This document shows, piece by piece, positions 1-6,231 of a stretch of DNA of 6,320 bases. Numbering within the stretch: position 1 is the first letter of the stretch; the number at the start of each line of letters is the position of its first letter. Both the position numbers and the translations under genes were made by a program. The notes beneath the pieces were generated by a model. That model was given only the letters and a program-made list of their open reading frames with translations. It did no database searches and had not been told where the DNA came from. The DNA is from JAXGQD01 sp964401615 (GTDB taxonomy: Bacteria > Bacillota > Clostridia > Saccharofermentanales > Fastidiosipilaceae): contig CAYNZF010000093.1 of assembly GCA_964401615.1 (NCBI GenBank), positions 1 to 6,320 on the forward strand, in the 5' to 3' direction.

Positions 1-5
1 TAATA

Positions 6-34
6 TTGACAGTGGGAGGAGAATAGCATATATT
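6..34 (+). promoter_or_regulatory. Sigma-A type promoter for rpmE
   Basis: A perfect -35 hexamer TTGACA (6-11) is followed after 17 nt by TATATT (29-34), which matches the -10 consensus at five of six bases. The expected transcription start is near 41, giving a leader of about 68 nt before rpmE. A second -10 reading, TATTAT at 31-36, would need a 19-nt spacer and is less likely. No strong secondary structure is evident in the leader. Confidence 0.75.
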
Positions 35-96
35 ATCAAGGTTCTTAAGCCTGTTCGGCATACGTACCAAAGTGATTACGCGTCGGACATCATGTG

Positions 97-102
97 AGAG
101 GA
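97..102 (+). promoter_or_regulatory. Ribosome binding site that fixes the rpmE start
   Basis: AGAGGA lies 6 nt upstream of the ATG at 109. It supports that ATG over the in-frame GTG at 94, which has no good Shine-Dalgarno sequence and would add five residues before the conserved L31 N-terminus. Confidence 0.7.
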
Positions 103-108
103 AACGAA

Positions 109-318
109 ATGAAAGACGGAATACATCCCAAATACCAAAAAGCAACTGTGAAATGTGCTTGTGGTGAAACATTTGAAACACGTTCGACTCTGGCCACACT
201 CAATGTGGATATTTGCTCGAAATGCCATCCATTTTATACCGGTAAACAAAAACTGGTTGATACCGGCGGGCGAGTAGATAAGTTCAAACGCAGAATGGCC
301 ACGACTGCACAGAAGTAA
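109..318 (+). CDS. rpmE: 50S ribosomal protein L31 (zinc-binding type)
   Basis: This encodes a 69-residue L31, a protein of the large ribosomal subunit located near the central protuberance and the bridge to the small subunit. The N-terminus MKDGIHPKY is the family signature. It is followed by a Cys-x-Cys pair (C16, C18) and a Cys-x-x-Cys pair (C36, C39), the four zinc ligands of the cysteine-containing L31 form. The segment CSKCHPFYTGKQ and the later TGGRVDKF match the conserved core. Length is typical. An in-frame GTG at 94 exists, but the SD at 97-102 and the conserved N-terminus favour ATG 109. The gene has its own promoter upstream and an intrinsic terminator 14 nt after its stop, so it is probably transcribed largely on its own. 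In zinc-responsive species the cysteine form is replaced by a cysteine-free paralogue under zinc limitation; no such copy is in this window. Confidence 0.97.
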   Translation: MKDGIHPKYQKATVKCACGETFETRSTLATLNVDICSKCHPFYTGKQKLVDTGGRVDKFKRRMATTAQK

Positions 319-332
319 GTCATGCGAAATCG

Positions 333-366
333 AAGGGGGTTGTTCCGCTGAGGAACAGCCCTTTTT
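333..366 (+). terminator. Intrinsic terminator after rpmE
   Basis: The 5' arm (333-346) pairs with the 3' arm (352-365) around a 5-nt loop, GCTGA. The core pairs TTGTTCC with GGAACAG, including one G-U wobble, and extends through GGG/CCC. The T-run at 362-366 follows, although part of it pairs with the 5' arm. It sits between rpmE and the DUF1385 gene and probably ends most rpmE transcripts. Confidence 0.8.
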
Positions 367-408
367 AGAAAAATCAGCAAGTTGATCACTTGTTGTTATA
401 GAGTGGAA

Positions 409-1473
409 ATGAAAAAAGATAATACCAACCTACCCCAAGAACTGAAGAAAACCAGCATCGGTGGTCAAGCACTGATTGAGGGTTTGATGATGATCGGTCC
501 GGAAAGAAAAGCCATGGCGAATCTAATGCTCAATGGTGAAATTGTTGTACGCGATTTAGGCCCGAATGATACCCGCAGTACAATGAACATCCCTTTTCTG
601 CGAGGAGCAGTGCGCATTTTTACTCAAATGGCCGTTGGAACCAAGGCTCTGCTTCTCTCGGCTGATCTCCAGGAAGAAGCGGAAGCTGCTGAAGCAGCTG
701 CCAAAGACAATGAGGCCTCCGGCAGCACAGCGCCAAACAGCGGCGATGAGACGACTGAAGCGCTTCCCGTAAAAGATGAGTCCGTACCCATTGCCACAAC
801 GATAAGCGAGCTCCAGCCCAAAGAAAAAAAGCTTGACTGGCTGGTGATTTTTTCATTGTTGCTCGGACTCGGGATGGGCGTTGGACTCTTTATTCTTTTG
901 CCAAACGCGCTGACCAGTGGATTGATCGCGTTGACCGGTGTTCCGCGCCACGGTTTTTCAAACACCGTGATTTATAACTTGATTGAAGGTGTTCTGCGCA
1001 TCACCATTTTAATCTTTTACATGTGGCTCTCTTCTAAACAGAAGGATATCAAAAGGGTGTGGATGTTTCATGGGGCAGAACACAAAACCATTGCTTGCTA
1101 TGAATCAGGTATGGAGCTGACGGTCGATAACGTCAGACCGTTTTCACGTTTTCACCCACGCTGCGGAACCTCTTTTATTTTAATTCTGGTCTTTATTTCT
1201 GCCCTGATTTTCGCTCTGGTCGGCTGGTACGGCGTGTGGTTAAATCTATTGATTCGCCTGGCGCTCATTCCTTTGGTGGCCGGTATCGCTTATGAGATTC
1301 TCCGCTTTTCAGGAAAACACAACGATACCCTTATTGGAAAAATTTTGGCCAAACCGGGTTTGCTTCTACAGCGGCTTACGACCAAAGAACCTGACGATAC
1401 AATGCTTGCAGTGGCAATCCAGGCGATGAACGCCGTCATCCCAGAGGATAAGACCGCTGACAATTGGGCCTAG
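409..1473 (+). CDS. yqhQ: DUF1385 family membrane protein (YqhQ-like)
   Basis: This encodes a 354-residue protein of the DUF1385 family, whose Bacillus subtilis member is YqhQ; the biochemical function is not established as far as I know. Family signatures are GGQALIEGLMM (18-28), FHGAEHKTIACYE (220-232), RFHPRCGTSF (247-256), RFSGKH (299-304) and the C-terminal KPGLLLQRLTTKEPDD (315-330). The conserved His, Glu and Cys residues suggest metal binding, which is inference. Hydrophobic segments at about 144-165, 187-208, 254-272 and 276-297 predict an integral membrane protein. Residues 84-142 are an Ala/Glu-rich, low-complexity polar stretch before the first membrane span. The start is uncertain: ATG 409 has only GTGGA very close upstream, and in-frame GTG 403 and TTG 382 also lack a clear SD. 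The family's short N-terminal tail before GGQA fits 409. It is the first gene of the downstream run and ends 1 nt before prmC. Confidence 0.9.
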   Translation: MKKDNTNLPQELKKTSIGGQALIEGLMMIGPERKAMANLMLNGEIVVRDLGPNDTRSTMNIPFLRGAVRIFTQMAVGTKALLLSADLQEEAEAAEAAAKDNEASGSTAPNSGDETTEALPVKDESVPIATTISELQPKEKKLDWLVIFSLLLGLGMGVGLFILLPNALTSGLIALTGVPRHGFSNTVIYNLIEGVLRITILIFYMWLSSKQKDIKRVWMFHGAEHKTIACYESGMELTVDNVRPFSRFHPRCGTSFILILVFISALIFALVGWYGVWLNLLIRLALIPLVAGIAYEILRFSGKHNDTLIGKILAKPGLLLQRLTTKEPDDTMLAVAIQAMNAVIPEDKTADNWA

Positions 1474-1474
1474 C

Positions 1475-2419
1475 GTGACCTTACCTGAACGCGGAAATCT
1501 GACGATTGCCGCGCTTGTGAATAAAGGTCAGGTTTTACTGGGCGGCGGCAGTGATACAAGACCAAGATGCATAGCACTACTTGCCTCTATTCTTTCTCTC
1601 GAAGTATTAAAACTACGCACCATGATGCATGACTCAGTCGACTTCAACTCAGCTGAACTTTATTTTTCTGGCTTGGAACGATTGCGCAAAGGTGAACCGG
1701 ATGCGTACGTCCTGGGCTACAGCTATTTTTATGGTCATCGCCTTGCGGTGGGTCCCGGTGTGCTGATACCCAGGCCGGATACAGAAACGCTGGTGACGAC
1801 GGCCTGGCGCTATTTACAACTTTCACTTGATCACTTTACTGAAGAGGAGAGCTTGCACATTCTGGAACCCTGCACCGGTACGGGCTGCATCAGCCTGGCT
1901 TTGGCTGGTGAATGGCTGCAGCATAAAAACACGCAAGCACGTCCGGGGCTGCAGATTTACGCGACTGATCTGTCCGATACAGCGCTCGATTTTGCACGTG
2001 AAAATTTGCGTGAGATGCTGGAACTTGACCTGGTCCGGCTTGAAAAAGCCGATTTGTGGCCAAGCCGACTGGATAAGCGCTGTGATTTTTTAATTTCAAA
2101 TCCTCCCTACATTTCTGACGCCGAATATCAAGATTTGGCAGCCGAAGTGCGTGAGCACGAACCCCATCAGGCTTTGTGGGCAGGGCTTGATGGACTTGAT
2201 TTTTATCGGCGCATTTTTGCCGAAGCGGGACAATATCTAAAGCCGGGTGCCTACGTTATGCTGGAACATGGTTATCAACAAGGTAAAGCGCTTGCAGCTT
2301 TGACGAACGGCAGTGACTACAAATATTTGGAACTCGTCAATGATTTGGCAGGCCGCGAACGCGTGAGTGTTTGGCAGTATCTTCCGCGTAAGGAAAGCGA
2401 GGCGGCACATGGCGGGTAA
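1475..2419 (+). CDS. prmC: Peptide chain release factor N5-glutamine methyltransferase
   Basis: PrmC transfers a methyl group from S-adenosylmethionine to the glutamine of the GGQ motif in release factors, raising termination efficiency in the cytoplasm. The 314-residue product has an N-terminal helical domain (about 1-85) and a Rossmann-fold methyltransferase domain. Visible motifs are IPRPDTE (98-104), the SAM loop EPCTGTGCIS (131-140; the more usual form is DLGTGSG or DLCTGSG), the acidic residue D165 after strand 2, and the catalytic NPPY (209-212) that positions the substrate glutamine. The protein is a little longer than the usual 280 or so residues. The start is GTG 1475, one nt after the DUF1385 stop and with no clear SD, so translation is probably coupled. 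It keeps the whole N-terminal domain, whereas internal starts would cut it. Its substrate, RF1, is encoded two genes downstream, a common pairing. Confidence 0.95.
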   Translation: MTLPERGNLTIAALVNKGQVLLGGGSDTRPRCIALLASILSLEVLKLRTMMHDSVDFNSAELYFSGLERLRKGEPDAYVLGYSYFYGHRLAVGPGVLIPRPDTETLVTTAWRYLQLSLDHFTEEESLHILEPCTGTGCISLALAGEWLQHKNTQARPGLQIYATDLSDTALDFARENLREMLELDLVRLEKADLWPSRLDKRCDFLISNPPYISDAEYQDLAAEVREHEPHQALWAGLDGLDFYRRIFAEAGQYLKPGAYVMLEHGYQQGKALAALTNGSDYKYLELVNDLAGRERVSVWQYLPRKESEAAHGG

Positions 2420-2642
2420 ATATTTTCTGTATCCCTACAAAGTGGGCGAGATCATACTCATGAAGAAGCCCCATCCTTGTGGAAGTGCCCGCTGGGAAGT
2501 CATCCGGACCGGCGCAGACATTAAAATCAGCTGTAAAGGCTGCGGACATCTGGTGACGCTGGCCCGCGCCAAATTGGAGAAAATGACCAAATCGATAGAA
2601 TCACCTGAATTCAAGGAGGCAAAAACTGATGGAAATCAGTAA
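2409..2642 (+). CDS. DUF951 family small protein
   Basis: This encodes a 77-residue protein of the DUF951 family (related to B. subtilis YyzM), function unknown. The core is the run VGEIILMKKPHPCGS (12-26), then WEVIRTGADIKISCKGCGH (29-47), which is the most conserved part of the family. C24, C42 and C45 could form part of a zinc site; this is inference, as only three cysteines are present, with H22 and H47 nearby. The start is ATG 2409, with GAGG at 2399-2402 six nt upstream. An upstream in-frame start at 2367 would only add prmC-overlapping sequence lacking family similarity. The gene overlaps the prmC end by 11 nt and the prfA start by 14 nt, and its 3' end contains the prfA SD. The tail (58-77) is hydrophilic and less conserved. 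The tight packing suggests translational coupling with both neighbours. Confidence 0.88.
   Translation: MAGKYFLYPYKVGEIILMKKPHPCGSARWEVIRTGADIKISCKGCGHLVTLARAKLEKMTKSIESPEFKEAKTDGNQ
2613..2619 (+). promoter_or_regulatory. Strong ribosome binding site of prfA inside the DUF951 gene
   Basis: AAGGAGG, a full match to the anti-SD core, lies 9 nt before ATG 2629. It sits within the last codons of the DUF951 gene, so ribosomes finishing that gene pass over it. This gives prfA an independent strong start despite the 14-nt overlap. Confidence 0.8.
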
Positions 2643-3705
2643 AACCAATATCATCAACCGTTATGACGAGCTGGCTCAATTGCTGATGGTCCCCGGTATT
2701 CTCGCCGATCAGCCGAAATACCAGGCGGTGGTCAAAGAGCATGCTGATCTTGAGCCCATTGTGCAGGCGCTGCGCGCGAGTGATGCACTGCAAGCCGAAC
2801 TCGAAGAAGCCCAAAAAATTTTCAACGATGAAGCTGATGCTGACATGCGCGAAATGGCCCGGGAAGAAATCAAAGCGCTGAACGAAGCCATTGCCGCCAA
2901 TGACAGCGAACTGGAACGGCTCATGGCCCCCAAAGATCCCCGCGACAGCAAACGTCTGGTCATCGAAATCAGAGCCGGAGCAGGCGGTGAAGAGGCGGCT
3001 CTTTTTGCAGGAGTCCTATACCGGATGTACGGCGCTTTTGCCGATATGCATCAGCTCACGACAGAGCTGGTGGACGTCAGCGAAACCGAACTGGGTGGCG
3101 TGAAAGAAGTCATTTTTGAGGTCAATGGGGAGGGCGCCTATAGTTTGTTTAAATATGAAAGTGGTGTGCACCGTGTGCAGCGTGTACCGGTGACTGAATC
3201 GGGAGGGCGCATTCATACTTCAACCTGTACCGTGGCGGTGATGCCGGAAGCGGATGAAATGGAATTTGACATCAATCCGGCGGATTTAAGAATCGACACC
3301 TATCGCGCTTCAGGCGCTGGCGGACAGCACGTCAACAAGACCTCTTCAGCGATTCGCATTACCCATCTTCCTACGGGCGTGGTCGTGACCTGCCAAGACG
3401 AACGATCTCAACACAAGAACAAGGATAAAGCGATGCGTGTTTTGCGAACGCGCCTCATGGACATGGCGCAGGTAGAGGTCAAAAATACCGAAGATAATCT
3501 GCGAAAAAATCAGGTAGGTACAGGTGATCGCAGTGAACGCATCAGGACTTATAATTATCATCAGGGGCGTGTCAGTGATCACCGCATCGGCTTGACGCTG
3601 TACAAGATTGATGAGATTCTGGCAGGCGATATGAACGAACTGGTAACGAAGCTGAGGGACGCTGAACGGAGCGAGCAGCTGAGCCAAGGAAAAAAGGAAC
3701 AATAA
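2629..3705 (+). CDS. prfA: Peptide chain release factor 1
   Basis: RF1 recognises the UAA and UAG stop codons in the ribosomal A site and triggers hydrolysis of the peptidyl-tRNA. The 358-residue length is typical. The N-terminal part (1-100) is helical and rich in charged residues, matching domain 1. The tripeptide anticodon is PVT (187-189) inside HRVQRVPVTESGGRIHTS, the P-x-T form that identifies RF1 rather than RF2 (SPF). The catalytic GGQ is at 231-233 within RASGAGGQHVNKTSSA; Q233 is the target of PrmC, encoded two genes upstream. The following CQDERSQHKNKDKA run (255-268) is the usual conserved segment. There is no sign of a programmed frameshift, which would be a feature of RF2. The gene ends 1 nt before the next start. 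Confidence 0.98.
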   Translation: MEISKTNIINRYDELAQLLMVPGILADQPKYQAVVKEHADLEPIVQALRASDALQAELEEAQKIFNDEADADMREMAREEIKALNEAIAANDSELERLMAPKDPRDSKRLVIEIRAGAGGEEAALFAGVLYRMYGAFADMHQLTTELVDVSETELGGVKEVIFEVNGEGAYSLFKYESGVHRVQRVPVTESGGRIHTSTCTVAVMPEADEMEFDINPADLRIDTYRASGAGGQHVNKTSSAIRITHLPTGVVVTCQDERSQHKNKDKAMRVLRTRLMDMAQVEVKNTEDNLRKNQVGTGDRSERIRTYNYHQGRVSDHRIGLTLYKIDEILAGDMNELVTKLRDAERSEQLSQGKKEQ

Positions 3706-3706
3706 G

Positions 3707-5371
3707 ATGAAAACAGAAGTTTTAAAGCTAGCTACCTCCATCTTACATGACAAATCCGCGCTTAAAAAAGAGCTCGCGGACGCAGCAGAATTGATCCTGG
3801 CGGGTGAGTGTGTCGCTTTTCCGACCGAAACCGTCTATGGTTTGGGTGCTTTGGCCCTAAACCCCGCGGCAATTGCCAAAATCTATCAGGCTAAAGGCCG
3901 GCCCAACGACAACCCCTTGATTGCCCATGTCAACAGCATTGCTGAACTGAGCCTTCTGGTTGAGCCGCTCAGCCCTTTAAAAAAGGATTTGATTCAACTT
4001 TTTTCACCTGGACCCATCACCTATGTGTTGAAGAAGCAGCCCAGCGTGCCCGATGCACTGACCGCGGGTTTGGACACCGTAGCTGTGAGAATTCCGGCCA
4101 AAGCCGTCGCCCGTGCCCTGATCGCCTTGTGCGAAGCACCCATCGCGGCCCCTTCAGCCAACCTTTCAGGTATGCCTTCGCCCACCTCAGCGGAACATGT
4201 TTTACATGATTTGGAGGGCAAAATCCCACTGATCATCGATGGCGGCACTTGCGAAGTCGGACTTGAATCTACCGTGCTGGATCTGAGTGATGAGCAAGAC
4301 ATCAAAATTTTACGTCCGGGTGCGGTCACCGCTGAACGCTTGATTCGCTTTTTGGAATCACGACGGGATTTTGAACCGCGTTATGAAAATTGGCGGCAGC
4401 GTCTGGCAGCCGATCACCAAATCGCGACGGCTGGCGAAGTGCCACGGGCTCCTGGCATGAAATATCGACACTACGCCCCCGACGCACCGGTCTTTGTGCT
4501 GCGCGGCGAGAGCATCGCAGAAAAAGCACTGGCTTTCGGCGATTTATTGCAAGAAAAAAACGCGGATTCACGATTCGGCCTTTATGTTTCCGATGACTTG
4601 GCCTATCAAATCATGGAGCGACATGGAGAACGCATGCTCAATTCCGGTATGCTGGTGTTCGAGCACTCTTTTGACGGATCAGTGGCTGCCCAGCACTTAT
4701 TCGCTGCATTGCGCGAACTGGATGAGCAAGAACCCGATTTAATCGTGGTTGAAGCACTGTCCCACAGTGAAGTGGGCGCGGCCTACATGAACCGTCTTGA
4801 AAAAGCCAGTAGTAATAAGGCAGAAATTGCTGTTGACGACAAGTCCAAACAAACCACAGCGGAACCTGTCCCCAAGCCCCAAATCCTTTTTGTGTGCACA
4901 GGAAACACCTGCCGCAGCCCCATGGCCGAGGGACTTTTTAATCACGTGGCAATTGCCGGAACACTGCCCTGGTGGGCCGAATCAGCCGGATTAGCCGCTC
5001 TGGAAGGTGACGAGATCAGTCCACTCGCAGCGGCGGTACTGAAAAACGTATACGGGATAGACATGACCCGCCATCGTGCACAACGCCTCACAGACGAAAA
5101 ACTCAAGCACGCGCATTTGATCTTAACGATGACCGGAGGCCAGGCCGCAGCTTTGCGCAGTTCTGCCCCTGAACACACGAAAAAAATATCCTCGCTGTCT
5201 GAGTACTTAAACCAGCGTATGCCCAGAGCTGCCTTCACAGATGTTAAGGATCCTTATGGTGGTGATGAACAGACTTATGCATCCTGCGCCGCACAAATTT
5301 CCAGCATGATTGAGCATTTGACCGATGCACTGACAAGCCAAAAAGCCGGTGCTGAAAGAAGTGGCTCATGA
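3707..5371 (+). CDS. ywlC/ywlE: Fusion of Sua5 threonylcarbamoyl-AMP synthase and YwlE-type low-molecular-weight phosphatase
   Basis: A single 554-residue frame joins two enzymes. Residues 24-212 are a YrdC/Sua5 domain that makes threonylcarbamoyl-AMP from threonine, bicarbonate and ATP for the tRNA t6A modification. Visible motifs are PTETVYGLG (39-47), KGRPNDNPL (63-71), PGPIT (101-105), SANLSG (150-155) and STVLDL (188-193). The linker motif APGMKYRHYAP (248-258) and the following Sua5 domain (about 260-365) show the long two-domain form. A polar linker (366-391) leads to a complete phosphatase domain (392-545) with the P-loop CTGNTCRS (397-404; nucleophile C397, R403) and general-acid DPYGG (515-519). 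T401 matches the residue (Thr11 in B. subtilis YwlE) reported to select phosphoarginine, so protein-arginine phosphatase is predicted. No stop or separate start lies in the linker. ATG 3707 has AAGGA at 3694-3698. The end overlaps udk by 4 nt. Confidence 0.93.
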   Translation: MKTEVLKLATSILHDKSALKKELADAAELILAGECVAFPTETVYGLGALALNPAAIAKIYQAKGRPNDNPLIAHVNSIAELSLLVEPLSPLKKDLIQLFSPGPITYVLKKQPSVPDALTAGLDTVAVRIPAKAVARALIALCEAPIAAPSANLSGMPSPTSAEHVLHDLEGKIPLIIDGGTCEVGLESTVLDLSDEQDIKILRPGAVTAERLIRFLESRRDFEPRYENWRQRLAADHQIATAGEVPRAPGMKYRHYAPDAPVFVLRGESIAEKALAFGDLLQEKNADSRFGLYVSDDLAYQIMERHGERMLNSGMLVFEHSFDGSVAAQHLFAALRELDEQEPDLIVVEALSHSEVGAAYMNRLEKASSNKAEIAVDDKSKQTTAEPVPKPQILFVCTGNTCRSPMAEGLFNHVAIAGTLPWWAESAGLAALEGDEISPLAAAVLKNVYGIDMTRHRAQRLTDEKLKHAHLILTMTGGQAAALRSSAPEHTKKISSLSEYLNQRMPRAAFTDVKDPYGGDEQTYASCAAQISSMIEHLTDALTSQKAGAERSGS

Positions 5372-5979
5372 CTGATGTATTCATGATCGGCATCGCCGGA
5401 GGTTCAGGCAGTGGCAAAACCACTTTGACCAAAGCGATATTGAACTTTTGCCAGGAAAAAGCCAGTGTCATTTATCACGATAATTACTACAAAGCATTCA
5501 ATGATTTGAGCTATGACGAGCGCAGCCGGCTCAATTATGATCATCCGGACGCATTCGACACCGATCTTTTACTGGAGCATCTTCAGGCCCTCAAACAAGG
5601 GCAGGCGGTCGATTGTCCGGTTTATGACTACTCAATTCACAATCGTTCAGATCAGACGATGACGATTCGGCCCAACAAAATCATCATCGTTGAAGGAATT
5701 CTGATTTTTTCCGATCCACGCCTGGTCAAGATGCTTGATTTGAAGCTCTTTGTGGACACGGATGCGGATGTGCGCATTCTGCGTCGCATTCGTCGCGATG
5801 TCATAAAGCGCGGCAGAACATTGGATTCAGTCACGGAGCAATATCTGGGTACGGTCAAGCCGATGCATGAGCTCTTTGTTGAGCCCAGCAAGCGGCTCGC
5901 GGATATCATCATCCCTGAAGGCGGGCGCAATCGGGTCGCGCTGGATATCATCATCAAGGCGATTGAGAGGGTTGAGTGA
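5368..5979 (+). CDS. udk: Uridine kinase
   Basis: Udk phosphorylates uridine and cytidine to UMP and CMP with a nucleoside triphosphate, feeding pyrimidine salvage in the cytoplasm. The 203-residue product has the Walker A loop GGSGSGKT (11-18), the substrate-binding segment NYDHPDAFD (56-64), PVYDY (84-88), the Walker B-like strand IIIVEGILIF (105-114), and the Arg-rich lid RRIRRDVIKRGR (139-150). The closing EPSKRLADIIIPEGGRNRVALD matches family members. It is slightly shorter at the C-terminus than the B. subtilis enzyme (about 211 residues), but no catalytic part is lost. The start ATG 5368 overlaps the TGA of the fusion gene in an ATGA arrangement, and no strong SD is present (GAAAGAAG lies upstream), so translation is probably coupled. 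In many Bacillota the equivalent position after ywlE holds rpiB and then upp, so a pyrimidine-salvage gene here has a partial parallel. Confidence 0.96.
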   Translation: MTDVFMIGIAGGSGSGKTTLTKAILNFCQEKASVIYHDNYYKAFNDLSYDERSRLNYDHPDAFDTDLLLEHLQALKQGQAVDCPVYDYSIHNRSDQTMTIRPNKIIIVEGILIFSDPRLVKMLDLKLFVDTDADVRILRRIRRDVIKRGRTLDSVTEQYLGTVKPMHELFVEPSKRLADIIIPEGGRNRVALDIIIKAIERVE

Positions 5980-5985
5980 AAAAGT

Positions 5986-6147
5986 AAGTGCTAGTATGAA
6001 GGATTAAGTGCTACAAGAACCGGATCAAGTACGATTAAATTTACAAAAACACGGGGAAATGAGCGAGTAAGATAGCTGCACACCTAAAAAATCCGAAAAA
6101 AGCAAACCTTTAATAGAAGTAGTCACATTTTGAAAAATAAAGTGCTA
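5986..6147 (+). repeat. Three direct copies of AAGTGCTA
   Basis: Exact copies lie at 5986-5993, 6006-6013 and 6140-6147. The first two are exactly 20 bp apart and the third is 134 bp further on. Copies 2 and 3 share a longer match, AAGTGCTACAA (6006-6016 and 6140-6150). Copy 3 overlaps the -10 element of the candidate promoter. They could be protein-binding sites, such as operators or transposase-binding repeats of an element end; the sequence alone does not decide. Confidence 0.55.
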
Positions 6148-6151
6148 CAAT
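6122..6151 (+). promoter_or_regulatory. Candidate extended -10 promoter
   Basis: GTCACA (6122-6127; four of six matches to TTGACA) is followed after 18 nt by TACAAT (6146-6151; five of six). The bases just before it form an extended -10 motif, TGC-TACAAT. A transcript would start near 6158 and meet the terminator at 6197-6231 after about 75 nt. Confidence 0.45.
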
Positions 6152-6196
6152 CAAAATTATCAAGACGGTGTGTTTCCAGATAGGACAAACGGGGGG

Positions 6197-6231
6197 AGAA
6201 CCGGTAATGGGGATTACGGGTTCTTTTCTTT
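6197..6231 (+). terminator. Strong plus-strand hairpin terminator
   Basis: The arms 6197-6208 and 6213-6224 pair over 12 positions with one G-G mismatch around a GGGG loop. They are followed by a T-rich tract (TTCTTTTCTTTTT, from 6221). This is the first terminator-like structure after udk and may end the udk operon, a short RNA from the promoter at 6122-6151, or both. On the opposite strand there is no T-run after the hairpin. Confidence 0.65.

Noticed and set aside
94..108. GTG 94 as an earlier rpmE start
   Set aside because: It adds five residues before the conserved MKxxIHPKY start, and the only good SD (97-102) lies inside that extension, correctly spaced for ATG 109.
382..408. TTG 382 as start of the DUF1385 gene
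   Set aside because: It has no SD, and the added residues (MITCCYRVE) do not resemble the family's N-terminus. It is not excluded, only less likely than ATG 409.
2367..2408. Longer start for the DUF951 gene inside prmC
   Set aside because: The extra 14 residues are a shadow of prmC and lack family similarity. ATG 2409 has a suitably spaced SD.
2709..2963. 84-codon minus-strand frame opposite prfA
   Set aside because: It is Ser/Ala/Arg-rich and lies wholly within a clear prfA coding region. Such composition is typical of an antisense shadow.
3346..3753. 135-codon minus-strand frame over the prfA 3' end
   Set aside because: It overlaps conserved RF1 sequence including the region after GGQ, has no recognisable domain, and would read against the operon. 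The start region lacks a convincing SD.
3707..5371. Frameshift or readthrough making the Sua5-YwlE frame from two genes
   Set aside because: The linker contains no stop and no SD followed by a start just before residue 392, and both domains are in one continuous frame. A sequencing error cannot be excluded without reads.
5988..6017. Extended -10 promoters at AAGTGCTA copies 1 and 2
   Set aside because: TAGTAT and TACAAG after TGC are only four-of-six matches, and no -35-like hexamer lies at the right distance, unlike copy 3.
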